A DNA stretch of 6,874 nt from Nitrospirota bacterium (GCA_005877525.1 VBON01000014.1:1-6874), one strand, 5' to 3'. Counted from the stretch's first letter, positions 1 through 5,928 are shown. The notes: generated by a model from the sequence alone, not told the origin. Made by a program: numbers and translations.

Positions 1-571
1 GGGGCTGGCCGAAGCCAGGGCCACAGTGAGTGAGGTCCGTGCTCGCGATTAATATCGGCGGCTCGTCCTGAGTTTTCGCGAGCGATGCCAGGGCCGCACC
101 GAGCGCAAGACAGCTCGTGAGGTCCCTAATGCCGAGCACGATCGGCAGGATTTGAATATCAGGGCGTCGGGCAAAAAGAAAGGGAAGCTGCACCTCCAAA
201 CAGTGCTCATATTGATGCGCGAGGTGATCCGGAGCGGCATCGGCGCATAGAGAGAGAAAGGTCTGCGCCAGGTCCTCGGCAATCGATACGAGCCCGCCAG
301 GTATCGCCCATTTTCCCTTGGTATAGACTGAGAGTGGCGGTCCCTGGCCTGTATGGTTCGGTCCCACCAAGATCGCTGTGCGCGGAATGCGCACGCGGCT
401 GTATACTGCACCCGCCACGGAGCCGGAAAACATCAGGCCCGCATGCGGACAAACAATCGCGATGGCCGGCAGAGCAATCGCATCGGGCTCGAGCAGGGAG
501 TGAACCTGTTGATGAAGGCCCGGCGCCGAGGCTTCGTAAAAGGTGCCGGCACACGCTGGAGGACGGGTCAT
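1..571 (-). CDS. Memo-family protein (AmmeMemoRadiSam system protein B), 3' end cut by the window
   Basis: The visible 190 residues match the Memo family (MEMO1-like), which shares the fold of class III extradiol dioxygenases. Its bacterial role is not settled; members often occur with AMMECR1 and a radical SAM protein. Family landmarks appear in order: an N-terminal AGTFYEAS (8-15), PHAG (42-45), GPNHTG (70-75), AHQYEHCLEVQLPFL (118-132), LPIVLG (142-147) and ASTDLTH (176-182). His43, His73, His123, Asp179 and His182 are the likely metal or active-site residues by analogy. The C-terminal third lies outside the window. The ATG at 571-569 is the first start after an in-frame TGA at 580-578, and it sits 6 bp past the upstream gene, so the two are probably cotranscribed. 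I see no strong ribosome binding site, which fits translational coupling. The usual EHSLEVQ serine is Cys124 here. Family assignment is firm; function is not. Confidence 0.88.
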   Translation of the reverse strand, partial: MTRPPACAGTFYEASAPGLHQQVHSLLEPDAIALPAIAIVCPHAGLMFSGSVAGAVYSRVRIPRTAILVGPNHTGQGPPLSVYTKGKWAIPGGLVSIAEDLAQTFLSLCADAAPDHLAHQYEHCLEVQLPFLFARRPDIQILPIVLGIRDLTSCLALGAALASLAKTQDEPPILIASTDLTHCGPGFGQP

Positions 572-577
572 TGTCGC

Positions 578-1507
578 TCAGGCAGGCCGTTGTGCGACCA
601 AGCTTGCGAGAAAAGGGCCTTGCTGTCCTTCCCGGTTACACCCGCCCGCCCCAAGCTCGCCAGGACGAGCTCCTTCCCGGTACGCCAAAATCCGGAGTTC
701 CGAAAACAGCAACAGGAGCTCGTTGTGGCCCAGACAGAACTCTCGGCGACGTGGATGATTGAAGCGTTGGTGGTTGTCGATCAGGAATGTTTCATAGATG
801 ACGATGCCGCCGGGTCGCAGTGATTTGATGATAGCCGGTATCAGGTTCCGCTGGATATAATAGAAGACCACTATGAGATCGAAAGTTTCTACCGGGATCG
901 ACGGCTCTTGTTCAAGGTCAATCAGGCGTGTGGTGATCGGAAGATGGAGCGACGCGGCCTTTGCCGCGAGAGCTTCCAGGCTGTCTTTATTGCGGTCCCA
1001 TGCATGTACCTCAAAGCCCTGCTGGGCGAGAAACAGGGCGTTTCGACCTTCCCCCGATGCAAGATCCAGCGCCTGTCCTCGCGGTAATAGGTGGCGGTGA
1101 TTGACCAGCCAAGATGCCGCGGATTCGTTCTGACTGGGCCGGCCTATGCAACACCCCCGAGCAATCCGGGCGCCTACTGAGCCCACACTGATCTTTAGGG
1201 GTGGACGTAACTTCCGCACCCACAGGCGTACCTCCTTGATCGTCGGCCCCTCCAAAATGACTTCGGCCAACCGTTCTGCAAGTGTTTCAATCAGACAGAA
1301 TTGTTCCTGCTTAGCCGTGGCCACGATTTTCTTAGCAACTGTTGCATAATCTACGGTGTTCTGAAGGTTATCTGTGGAGATTGCCTGGGACAGATCGAGA
1401 AACAGTTCCAGATCCACGGCCAGTGGTTGAGGAGTGGTTCGTTCGCTCTCGTCGATCCCGACGAACCCCTCAAATTCCAATCGTTCAATAACCAAGCGAT
1501 CAGCCAT
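578..1507 (-). CDS. folB: Fusion protein: dihydroneopterin aldolase (FolB) plus class I SAM-dependent methyltransferase
   Basis: The 309-residue protein has two domains. Residues 1-118 are FolB-like; FolB cleaves 7,8-dihydroneopterin to 6-hydroxymethyl-dihydropterin and glycolaldehyde in folate synthesis. Residues placed like the known active site are Glu22, Tyr54 (in VDYATV), Glu74 (in LIETLAERLAE) and Lys99 (in VRKLRPPL). From about 125 to 309 there is a Rossmann methyltransferase with motif I LDLASGEGRN (147-156), the acidic end of strand 2 at Asp171, a FDLIVVFYY strand (209-217) and LRPGG (230-234), resembling TehB-like enzymes of unknown substrate. FolB normally stops near 120 residues, so this is a real single-ORF fusion with no visible frameshift. 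Start: ATG at 1507 has AGGAG 8 nt upstream, and an in-frame stop lies not far upstream. It is divergent from the moa operon and followed by the Memo gene. The methyltransferase target cannot be told from sequence. Confidence 0.88.
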   Translation of the reverse strand: MADRLVIERLEFEGFVGIDESERTTPQPLAVDLELFLDLSQAISTDNLQNTVDYATVAKKIVATAKQEQFCLIETLAERLAEVILEGPTIKEVRLWVRKLRPPLKISVGSVGARIARGCCIGRPSQNESAASWLVNHRHLLPRGQALDLASGEGRNALFLAQQGFEVHAWDRNKDSLEALAAKAASLHLPITTRLIDLEQEPSIPVETFDLIVVFYYIQRNLIPAIIKSLRPGGIVIYETFLIDNHQRFNHPRRREFCLGHNELLLLFSELRILAYREGARPGELGAGGCNREGQQGPFLASLVAQRPA

Positions 1508-1515
1508 TTCAAGAA

Positions 1516-1520
1516 CTCCT
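1516..1520 (-). promoter_or_regulatory. Shine-Dalgarno for the folB-methyltransferase gene
   Basis: AGGAG on the minus strand lies 8 nt before the ATG at 1507. It fixes that start and is the best ribosome binding site in the left arm. Confidence 0.75.
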
Positions 1521-1539
1521 GAATTGCTAAAAGATCGTT

Positions 1540-1568
1540 ATTTTTCGCTACTCTCGAAGGCTTGTCAA
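1540..1568 (-). promoter_or_regulatory. Predicted sigma70-type promoter for folB-methyltransferase and Memo
   Basis: Reading the minus strand, a perfect TTGACA (-35, 1568-1563) is followed after 17 bp by AAAAAT (-10, 1545-1540, 4 of 6 matches to TATAAT). Transcription would begin near 1533 and give a leader of about 25 nt before the ATG at 1507. The prediction rests on consensus and position only. Confidence 0.5.
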
Positions 1569-1598
1569 GGGAGGACAGCAAGCTGGTTTTCCCTTGAC
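1564..1598. repeat. Perfect 9-bp inverted repeat spanning both divergent -35 elements
   Basis: GTCAAGGGA at 1564-1572 and TCCCTTGAC at 1590-1598 are exact reverse complements separated by 17 bp. Each arm contains most of the -35 hexamer of one of the two divergent promoters. It could be an operator for a dimeric regulator, or simply two copies of a preferred extended -35 sequence facing opposite ways. Confidence 0.7.
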
Positions 1599-1623
1599 TT
1601 GGATTCACATGAGATTTCATAAT
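1594..1623 (+). promoter_or_regulatory. Predicted sigma70-type promoter for the moa operon
   Basis: TTGACT (-35, 1594-1599) and CATAAT (-10, 1618-1623) each match consensus at 5 of 6 positions, with an 18-bp spacer. Transcription would start near 1630, only about 28 nt before the moaC ATG. That is too short for a molybdenum-cofactor riboswitch, so control is more likely at initiation. Confidence 0.6.
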
Positions 1624-1657
1624 CAATAGCTATAACCTACGAAAAGGTGCGTGTGCG

Positions 1658-2158
1658 ATGGCGGAGTTCACTCATTTTAATGCAGCCGGTCGGGCGCGGA
1701 TGGTGGACGTGTCAGAAAAACCCAAGACCAACCGGACTGCCACCGCGCAAGGTCGCGTGCTCATGCGCCCTGAAACCCTTGAGAAAATCCGGCGCGGAAA
1801 TATTGCCAAGGGGGACGTGCTCGCGGTGGCTCAGACCGCCGGAATCATGGGAGCGAAGAGAACTCCTGATCTGGTGCCGATGTGCCACCCGCTGTTGATC
1901 ACCGGCGTAGATATTGATTTTAAGGAAGACCCTCAGCCTGATCGTAACGGCCTGTGCGGCATCACCGTCAGCGCCACGGTCAGAACGACCGGCCAGACGG
2001 GCGTGGAGATGGAGGCCATGACGGCCGTTGCCGTAGCGGCCCTCACCATTTATGATATGTGCAAGGCTGTCGACCGCGGCATGGTCTTTACGGATATCTG
2101 TCTTGTGGAAAAGGCCGGCGGAAAATCCGGCCGCTACCTTCGTGGCGAACCGGGATGA
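1658..2158 (+). CDS. moaC: Cyclic pyranopterin monophosphate synthase MoaC
   Basis: MoaC turns the 3',8-cyclo-GTP product of MoaA into cyclic pyranopterin monophosphate, the first stable molybdenum-cofactor intermediate; it is cytoplasmic and usually hexameric. The 166 residues are normal length and align end to end with the family: THFNAAG (5-11), ARMVDVS (13-19), KGDVLAVAQTAGIMGAKRT (51-69), CHPL (76-79), TGVEMEAMTAVAVAAL (114-129) and YDMCKAVDRGM (132-142), ending in EKAGGKSG (151-158). Likely active-site residues are Lys51, Lys67, His77, Asp133 and Lys136, by comparison with the E. coli enzyme. The ATG at 1658 gives the canonical N-terminus, with a modest AAGG site 10 nt upstream. It is the first gene of the moa operon, and its TGA overlaps the next start (ATGA). 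Confidence 0.97.
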   Translation: MAEFTHFNAAGRARMVDVSEKPKTNRTATAQGRVLMRPETLEKIRRGNIAKGDVLAVAQTAGIMGAKRTPDLVPMCHPLLITGVDIDFKEDPQPDRNGLCGITVSATVRTTGQTGVEMEAMTAVAVAALTIYDMCKAVDRGMVFTDICLVEKAGGKSGRYLRGEPG

Positions 2159-2844
2159 TCAGGCTTAAGCTCTTCGGGCTGCTCAAGACTCTGGCCAACA
2201 ACCAGACCGACATCTCGGTCCCGCTCGATGGCGGAAAAAAAATCGAGGATCTGGTTGGGCTGCTCGATAAAGAATACCCTGCCATGGCGGAGCTCGTGCA
2301 CAAGAAGAAGGTCCTGATTTCCGTCAATCAGGAGATCGCTCATCCCGAAACAATCATCCAAGAAGGTGATGAAGTCGCACTTCTTCCTCCCTTTGCCGGA
2401 GGCATGGGGGAGTGCGATGAGGACATGTTCGTGCGGGTCCAGCAAGCAGATTTTTCGATCGATGCCGAGATTGCCCGCGTTCGCGCACGCTCCACGCGCA
2501 TTGGCGGGATCGCAATTTTTCTGGGCACGGCGCGGGATCGTTCCAAAGGCCGAGAAGTGAGCAGCATCAAGTTCGAGTACTACGAGGGCATGGCGCAGAG
2601 AAAACTTCGCGAGATCCGCCAACGGGCGCTCCAGGACTTCGATGTACTCGAGGTGCTGATTGTTCACCGATATGGCGACATTGAGATCGGTCAAAACATC
2701 GTTCTGGTAATCGCAGCCGCGGAGCATCGAGCCGAGGCGTTCCGGGCCTGCAAATGGAGCATCGATGAGCTCAAGCAGATCACGCCGATCTGGAAACAAG
2801 AAACCACCCCGGAGGGCGAGATCTGGGTGGAGGAACACCCGTGA
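2155..2844 (+). CDS. moaDE: Fused molybdopterin synthase, MoaD (small) plus MoaE (large) subunit
   Basis: Molybdopterin synthase adds two sulfurs to cyclic pyranopterin monophosphate. MoaD carries sulfur as a thiocarboxylate on its C-terminal glycine; MoaE holds the active site. Here both are in one 229-residue ORF. Residues 1-83 are MoaD (MIRLKLFGLLK, then VNQE at 57-60, EGDEVALLPPFAGG at 70-83). Residues about 91-229 are MoaE, with GGIAIFLGTARD (117-128, Arg127), HRYGDIEIG (171-179), EHRAEAF (190-196), Lys207 and WKQE (213-216, Lys214), so the large-subunit catalytic residues are present. The Gly82-Gly83 tail is internal, which should block thiocarboxylate formation unless cut; the fused mycobacterial protein MoaX is known to be cleaved there. 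Met84 and Met91 could also start a free MoaE. The ATG at 2155 overlaps the moaC stop by 4 bp and gives the canonical MoaD start; the longer upstream reading to 2059 is not MoaD-like. Confidence 0.95.
   Translation: MIRLKLFGLLKTLANNQTDISVPLDGGKKIEDLVGLLDKEYPAMAELVHKKKVLISVNQEIAHPETIIQEGDEVALLPPFAGGMGECDEDMFVRVQQADFSIDAEIARVRARSTRIGGIAIFLGTARDRSKGREVSSIKFEYYEGMAQRKLREIRQRALQDFDVLEVLIVHRYGDIEIGQNIVLVIAAAEHRAEAFRACKWSIDELKQITPIWKQETTPEGEIWVEEHP
2829..2834 (+). promoter_or_regulatory. Shine-Dalgarno deciding the GTG start of moaA
   Basis: GGAGGA lies 6 nt before the GTG at 2841 but 15 nt before the alternative ATG at 2850. The spacing favours the GTG, which forms a GTGA overlap with the moaDE stop. 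Confidence 0.65.
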
Positions 2845-3905
2845 GCCCAATGCCGGTGCCCCAAGAGCTGCCTGGCGTCCAGGATGCCTTCGGACGCCCT
2901 CTCAGGAGCCTGCGGCTCTCAGTAACGGATCGCTGCAACCTGCGCTGCAAGTACTGCATGCCTGAAGATGAGTACGCCTGGTTGCCCCGAGAAACGCTAC
3001 TGACGTTTGAGGAAATGAACAGCTTGACCGGCCTGTTCACCGAACTGGGCGTGGACAAGGTGCGGCTGACCGGCGGCGAGCCGCTGCTGCGCAAGGACCT
3101 TGGCACGCTGATACGGCTGTTGTTGCAAAATTCTCGAATTCAGGACTTGGCGTTGACGACCAATGGAATTTTGCTGGCTGAGCAGGCGCAGATCCTCTAC
3201 GAGGCCGGCCTGCACCGCATTACCGTGAGCTTGGACACGCTTCAACCCGAGCGGTTTCGGGCGCTGACGAAAAGGGATATGCATCGCCAAGTCCTCGAAG
3301 GCATTGAGGCCGTTGGGCGGAGCGGATTCAAAACCTTGAAACTCGATACGGTCGCCATTCGCGGCTTCAATGAGGATGAGCTTGCCGATCTCATTGAATA
3401 CGGCAAGCGCGTGCGGGCGGAAGTGCGCTTTATTGAGTATATGGATGTGGGAGGGGCCACGGAATGGTCCATGGATAAGGTCTTGTCACGCGCGGCAATC
3501 CTTGAAACCCTGGGCCGGCGCTATGGCGCCATCGAGCCGGTGATCGAAGAGAGTTCCGCGCCTGCGCAGCGCTTCCTTCTGCCTGACGGCACCACTTTCG
3601 GGATCATTCCTTCAACGACCACACCCTTCTGCGCGAGCTGTGATCGCAGCCGTCTCACGGCCGACGGCATGTGGTATCTCTGCCTGTACGCGAAGGATGG
3701 GATCGACTTACGCCATGTCTTACGCAACGGCACATCTCCTCAGGAGATCAAAGGCCTGATCCGATCAGTCTGGCAAGGCAGGAAGGACCGAGGCGCCGAA
3801 GAGCGTAAAGCCCTCGAGCGGATCGGCGTGCGAGAAGAGCGGCTGATCGAGATCGACCGGCTTCGTCGGGATCCCCATCTTGAAATGCACGCCAGAGGGG
3901 GATGA
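2841..3905 (+). CDS. moaA: GTP 3',8-cyclase MoaA (radical SAM)
   Basis: MoaA uses S-adenosylmethionine and two [4Fe-4S] clusters to convert GTP to 3',8-cyclo-7,8-dihydro-GTP, the substrate of MoaC. The 354-residue product shows the radical SAM motif C32-x3-C36-x2-C39 (TDRCNLRCKYCMP), the GGEPLLR stretch (78-84), TTNG (106-109) and SLDTL (130-134). The C-terminal cluster that binds GTP is FCASC...C with Cys264, Cys267 and Cys281. The protein ends in Gly353-Gly354, the tail that inserts into the active site and is needed for activity in characterised MoaA. The stretch from about 310 to 350 is charged and somewhat longer than in many homologues. The GTG start overlaps the moaDE stop by 4 bp, so translation is probably coupled. 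All catalytic hallmarks are intact. Confidence 0.97.
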   Translation: MSPMPVPQELPGVQDAFGRPLRSLRLSVTDRCNLRCKYCMPEDEYAWLPRETLLTFEEMNSLTGLFTELGVDKVRLTGGEPLLRKDLGTLIRLLLQNSRIQDLALTTNGILLAEQAQILYEAGLHRITVSLDTLQPERFRALTKRDMHRQVLEGIEAVGRSGFKTLKLDTVAIRGFNEDELADLIEYGKRVRAEVRFIEYMDVGGATEWSMDKVLSRAAILETLGRRYGAIEPVIEESSAPAQRFLLPDGTTFGIIPSTTTPFCASCDRSRLTADGMWYLCLYAKDGIDLRHVLRNGTSPQEIKGLIRSVWQGRKDRGAEERKALERIGVREERLIEIDRLRRDPHLEMHARGG

Positions 3906-3920
3906 CGGCCGTCCGTCCTC

Positions 3921-4619
3921 ATGGCTGATTCACATATCTTTTCACTACTCTCCCTGGGCTTTCTTTTAGGCCTTAAGCACGCCTTGGATGCCGATCATGT
4001 GGCAGCGATCCTGACCATTGCGACAGAGAATCGCACCTTCTGGCGCTCCTCTCTTATCGGCTTCTGCTGGGGCGTTGGGCATACGGTGATTCTATTGGTA
4101 GTCGGAACGGCCGTCCTGCTTTTCAAGCTCACGATCCCATCGGCCTGGGCGAAACTGTTCGAGGTCGCAGTGGGACTGATGCTCGTCGGCCTTGGACTGT
4201 CAGTGGCTATTGCACTCTGGCGAGAGCGTGTCCATCTCCATGCGCACTGGCATGAACATGGTGAACAGCACCGGCATCTTCATTCCCATAGTCGTGGCGC
4301 GCATCACGATCATCTCCATCGGTTTCGTTTGGAATACAAGTCTCTGGCGGTGGGAATGGTTCATGGGCTCGCGGGCAGCGCTGCCCTCCTTCTGCTGGTG
4401 CTCGCGACAGTTCCTTCCCTTGGTGTGGGCCTCGTGTATATTCTTGTGTTTGGGGCCGGGTCGATCCTCGGGATGGTCTTCTTAGCGACTGCCATGAGCA
4501 TCCCCTTCGCCATGAGCGCCGAGAGAACGGCACGCGTCCATCAAACCTTAAGAGCCGCCGCGGCGCTGTTCAGCATCGTGCTGGGCAGCACCATACTCTT
4601 CGAATTGCTCTTGGTGTGA
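3921..4619 (+). CDS. NicO/NiCoT-like nickel/cobalt transporter with histidine-rich loop
   Basis: This 232-residue membrane protein has about six hydrophobic segments (roughly 5-33, 44-68, 79-100, 139-163, 167-195, 209-231). The first holds LGLKHALDADHVAAI (16-30), matching the HAxDADHI signature of nickel/cobalt permeases; GHT (53-55) and MVHGLAGSAAL (146-156) fit the NicO, UreH-like and RcnA branch. Between segments 3 and 4, residues 105-133 hold 13 histidines in 29 positions, probably a Ni, Co or Zn binding loop. It should move a divalent metal across the inner membrane, but import (HoxN/NixA-like) versus export (RcnA-like, which also has a His-rich loop) cannot be decided. It starts 15 bp after moaA in the same frame, so it is likely the last gene of that operon. 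The only SD-like purine run is about 19 nt upstream, suggesting weak or coupled initiation. A direct role in molybdenum handling is not supported by the motif. Confidence 0.85.
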   Translation: MADSHIFSLLSLGFLLGLKHALDADHVAAILTIATENRTFWRSSLIGFCWGVGHTVILLVVGTAVLLFKLTIPSAWAKLFEVAVGLMLVGLGLSVAIALWRERVHLHAHWHEHGEQHRHLHSHSRGAHHDHLHRFRLEYKSLAVGMVHGLAGSAALLLLVLATVPSLGVGLVYILVFGAGSILGMVFLATAMSIPFAMSAERTARVHQTLRAAAALFSIVLGSTILFELLLV

Positions 4620-4663
4620 CAACCTTGTGGCGTGTTGTCCTCGGTGCGGACGGGAATGGAAGA

Positions 4664-4692
4664 TTGACTTGCGGTCCTGTTTTGTCTACTCT
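4664..4692 (+). promoter_or_regulatory. Weak candidate promoter for the cyclic-nucleotide/accD gene group
   Basis: TTGACT (4664-4669, 5 of 6) is followed after 17 bp by TACTCT (4687-4692, 3 of 6 matches to TATAAT). Transcription would begin near 4699. It is the best match in the 4620-4816 gap, but the -10 is poor. Confidence 0.3.
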
Positions 4693-4700
4693 GGATCTCG

Positions 4701-4817
4701 ATGAAGGCTCTGCACATTCGCCTGCATCACACCGTTGGCACACCTGAGAATCTTCTTGCCTCCAGGCTGACGCTCCTAAGGCCTGACAGCGGTGCGACAA
4801 GCCGGCAACAGCGATAA
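4701..4817 (+). CDS. Possible 38-residue leader ORF, translationally linked to the next gene
   Basis: An ATG at 4701 opens a 38-codon frame rich in basic residues (begins MKALHIRLHH, ends SRQQR). Its TAA at 4815-4817 overlaps the ATG of the following gene as TAATG. That downstream gene lacks a visible Shine-Dalgarno, so ribosomes finishing this frame could re-initiate there. If the candidate promoter is right, the message would start 1-2 nt before this ATG and be almost leaderless. There is no recognisable family, and the frame could be chance. Confidence 0.25.
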   Translation: MKALHIRLHHTVGTPENLLASRLTLLRPDSGATSRQQR

Positions 4818-5887
4818 TGGCGAACAAAAAAGATCGACTGACGAACGAGTTAAGCAAGTACGTCGGCCTGGGGCAGTGGGCAAAGGCTGTTCAGACACTT
4901 CAAAGTCTGATCCATCTTGAGCCTACCAACACCCATTATTATCTTCGCATGGGCGATTACTCGCTGAAGGCCGGCAATAAACCCGCAGCGATCAAATCCT
5001 ATTATGAAGCGGCGGACATGTACGTGAAAGCCGGATTTTCCGTCAAGGCCATTGCGACGTACAAAATGATTCTCAAAATCGCTCCCGGAGAAACCGAGGC
5101 GACCGCTCTTATGAAGTCAGTCAATACCGCATTCGGCGGCATCGCCTTCGATCCGTCATTCTTAGTTCATCAAACGCCGAAAACCGCCTTAAAAGAGAGC
5201 GCGGAATCCGAGCCGGCGACCGAGAACGAAGAGTTGGACCTGGTGCAGCCTTCCGAAGAGGCGGTCTTCCCCGTTGTTGAGCCCCCGGTTGTTCCAGTTC
5301 CAGATGTCCCTCTTCCAGAGCCGCTTCCAGAGCCTCTTCCAGAGCCCCTTGCAGACTCCCTCCAAGACTCCATGCCGGACCGTCTCGAGCTTGTCGAAGA
5401 GCCCGAGCTTCCTGAACCGGCCGCTCCCGCCCCACTCTTTGCATTCGTCCCACCCGTCGCTGTGATGAAGCTCACGGAAAAGAAAAATATCGATCAGCTG
5501 TTCGCCAGTTTTACGCAAGAGGAATTCGGAGCAATTGTGGAGAAGCTGGAGCCTCTGGAATTTATGGATGGAGAACGGGTCATCGCTGAGGGAGACGAAG
5601 GCGACGGCATGTACGTCATCACACGGGGCGGTGGAAAAGTGGTGAAGGAACACAAAGGGCAAGAGGTAGAGATGTGCGATTTGGGCGAAGGCGAGTTCTT
5701 CGGAGAGCTGTCGCTCCTGGCCGGCGGGCTGCGCAGTGCGTCGGTTTTCGCCAAAGGCGAAACGGAAGCCTTACGGCTCAAATCATCGGATCTCTTTGAA
5801 ATGATCAAGCAGTATCCCCGGCTGAAAACCGTTCTCGAGCAGTTTGCTCTCGCGATGCGTACAAAGATGCGAGATCTGCCCGAATGA
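4817..5887 (+). CDS. TPR-repeat protein with C-terminal cyclic nucleotide-binding domain
   Basis: The 356-residue protein has three parts. Residues about 8-105 look like TPR-type helical repeats (QWAKAVQTLQSLIHLEPTN, then KPAAIKSYYEAADMY and KAIATYKMILKIAPGE), a protein-interaction module. Residues about 130-215 are an acidic, proline-rich low-complexity linker. Residues about 220-350 are a cyclic nucleotide-binding domain: FMDGERVIAEGDEGDGMYVI, then the phosphate-binding cassette FFGELSLLAGGLRSASV (294-310), in which Glu297 and Arg306 are the residues that normally contact ribose and phosphate. It therefore probably still binds cAMP or cGMP. No helix-turn-helix follows, so it is not a CRP-type transcription factor and more likely acts by protein contacts. 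No upstream in-frame start exists before a stop at 4784, so ATG 4817 stands despite lacking an SD. The next gene is a likely cyclic-nucleotide phosphodiesterase, supporting a signalling role. No signal peptide is evident. Confidence 0.85.
   Translation: MANKKDRLTNELSKYVGLGQWAKAVQTLQSLIHLEPTNTHYYLRMGDYSLKAGNKPAAIKSYYEAADMYVKAGFSVKAIATYKMILKIAPGETEATALMKSVNTAFGGIAFDPSFLVHQTPKTALKESAESEPATENEELDLVQPSEEAVFPVVEPPVVPVPDVPLPEPLPEPLPEPLADSLQDSMPDRLELVEEPELPEPAAPAPLFAFVPPVAVMKLTEKKNIDQLFASFTQEEFGAIVEKLEPLEFMDGERVIAEGDEGDGMYVITRGGGKVVKEHKGQEVEMCDLGEGEFFGELSLLAGGLRSASVFAKGETEALRLKSSDLFEMIKQYPRLKTVLEQFALAMRTKMRDLPE
5312..5371 (+). repeat. 12-bp tandem repeat encoding LPEP units
   Basis: Three near-identical 12-bp units (CTTCCAGAGCC plus G, T or C at 5312-5323, 5324-5335, 5336-5347) are followed by two decayed units (CTTGCAGACTCC, CTCCAAGACTCC). 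They lie in frame and encode LPEP x3, LADS and LQDS (residues 166-185) in the linker. Copy number can change without a frameshift, altering linker length. Confidence 0.85.
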
Positions 5888-5917
5888 CTGGGGCGAGACG
5901 TGCCCGATAGAGCGGCA

Positions 5918-5922
5918 GAGGG
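5918..5922 (+). promoter_or_regulatory. Shine-Dalgarno for the phosphodiesterase-like gene
   Basis: GAGGG lies 6 nt before the ATG at 5929, supporting that start within the 41-bp gap after the cyclic-nucleotide-binding gene. Confidence 0.6.
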
Positions 5923-5928
5923 TACTAC

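Noticed and set aside
334..823. Two overlapping plus-strand ORFs of 142 and 156 codons
   Set aside because: They lie antisense to the Memo and FolB-methyltransferase genes, whose protein motifs are unmistakable, and show no recognisable domain.
1624..1657. Molybdenum-cofactor riboswitch before moaC
   Set aside because: The predicted leader is only about 28 nt, far too short for that RNA, and no fitting structure is seen.
2059..2154. Upstream extension of the MoaDE ORF to an ATG at 2059
   Set aside because: The extra 32 residues overlap moaC in another frame and are not MoaD-like; the ATGA overlap start at 2155 gives the canonical MoaD N-terminus.
2134..2850. Minus-strand 238-codon ORF opposite moaDE
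   Set aside because: It is a shadow of a high-confidence gene, with no domain and no separate promoter or ribosome site.
2841..3905. The radical SAM member of an AmmeMemoRadiSam set, given the nearby Memo gene
   Set aside because: The second FCxxC...C cluster, the C-terminal Gly-Gly and the moa operon context identify it as MoaA.
4618..4639. Hairpin GACAAC/GTTGTC as a terminator after the transporter
   Set aside because: The stem is 6 bp with a 10-nt loop, AT-containing, and no T-run follows; it is not a convincing intrinsic terminator.
4763..4785. CAGGC/GCCTG stem before the sensor gene as a regulatory RNA
   Set aside because: Five pairs with a 13-nt loop is within chance expectation in GC-rich DNA.
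4817..5887. CRP/FNR-type transcription factor
   Set aside because: The cyclic-nucleotide domain is at the C-terminus with no helix-turn-helix after it, and TPR-like repeats come first.
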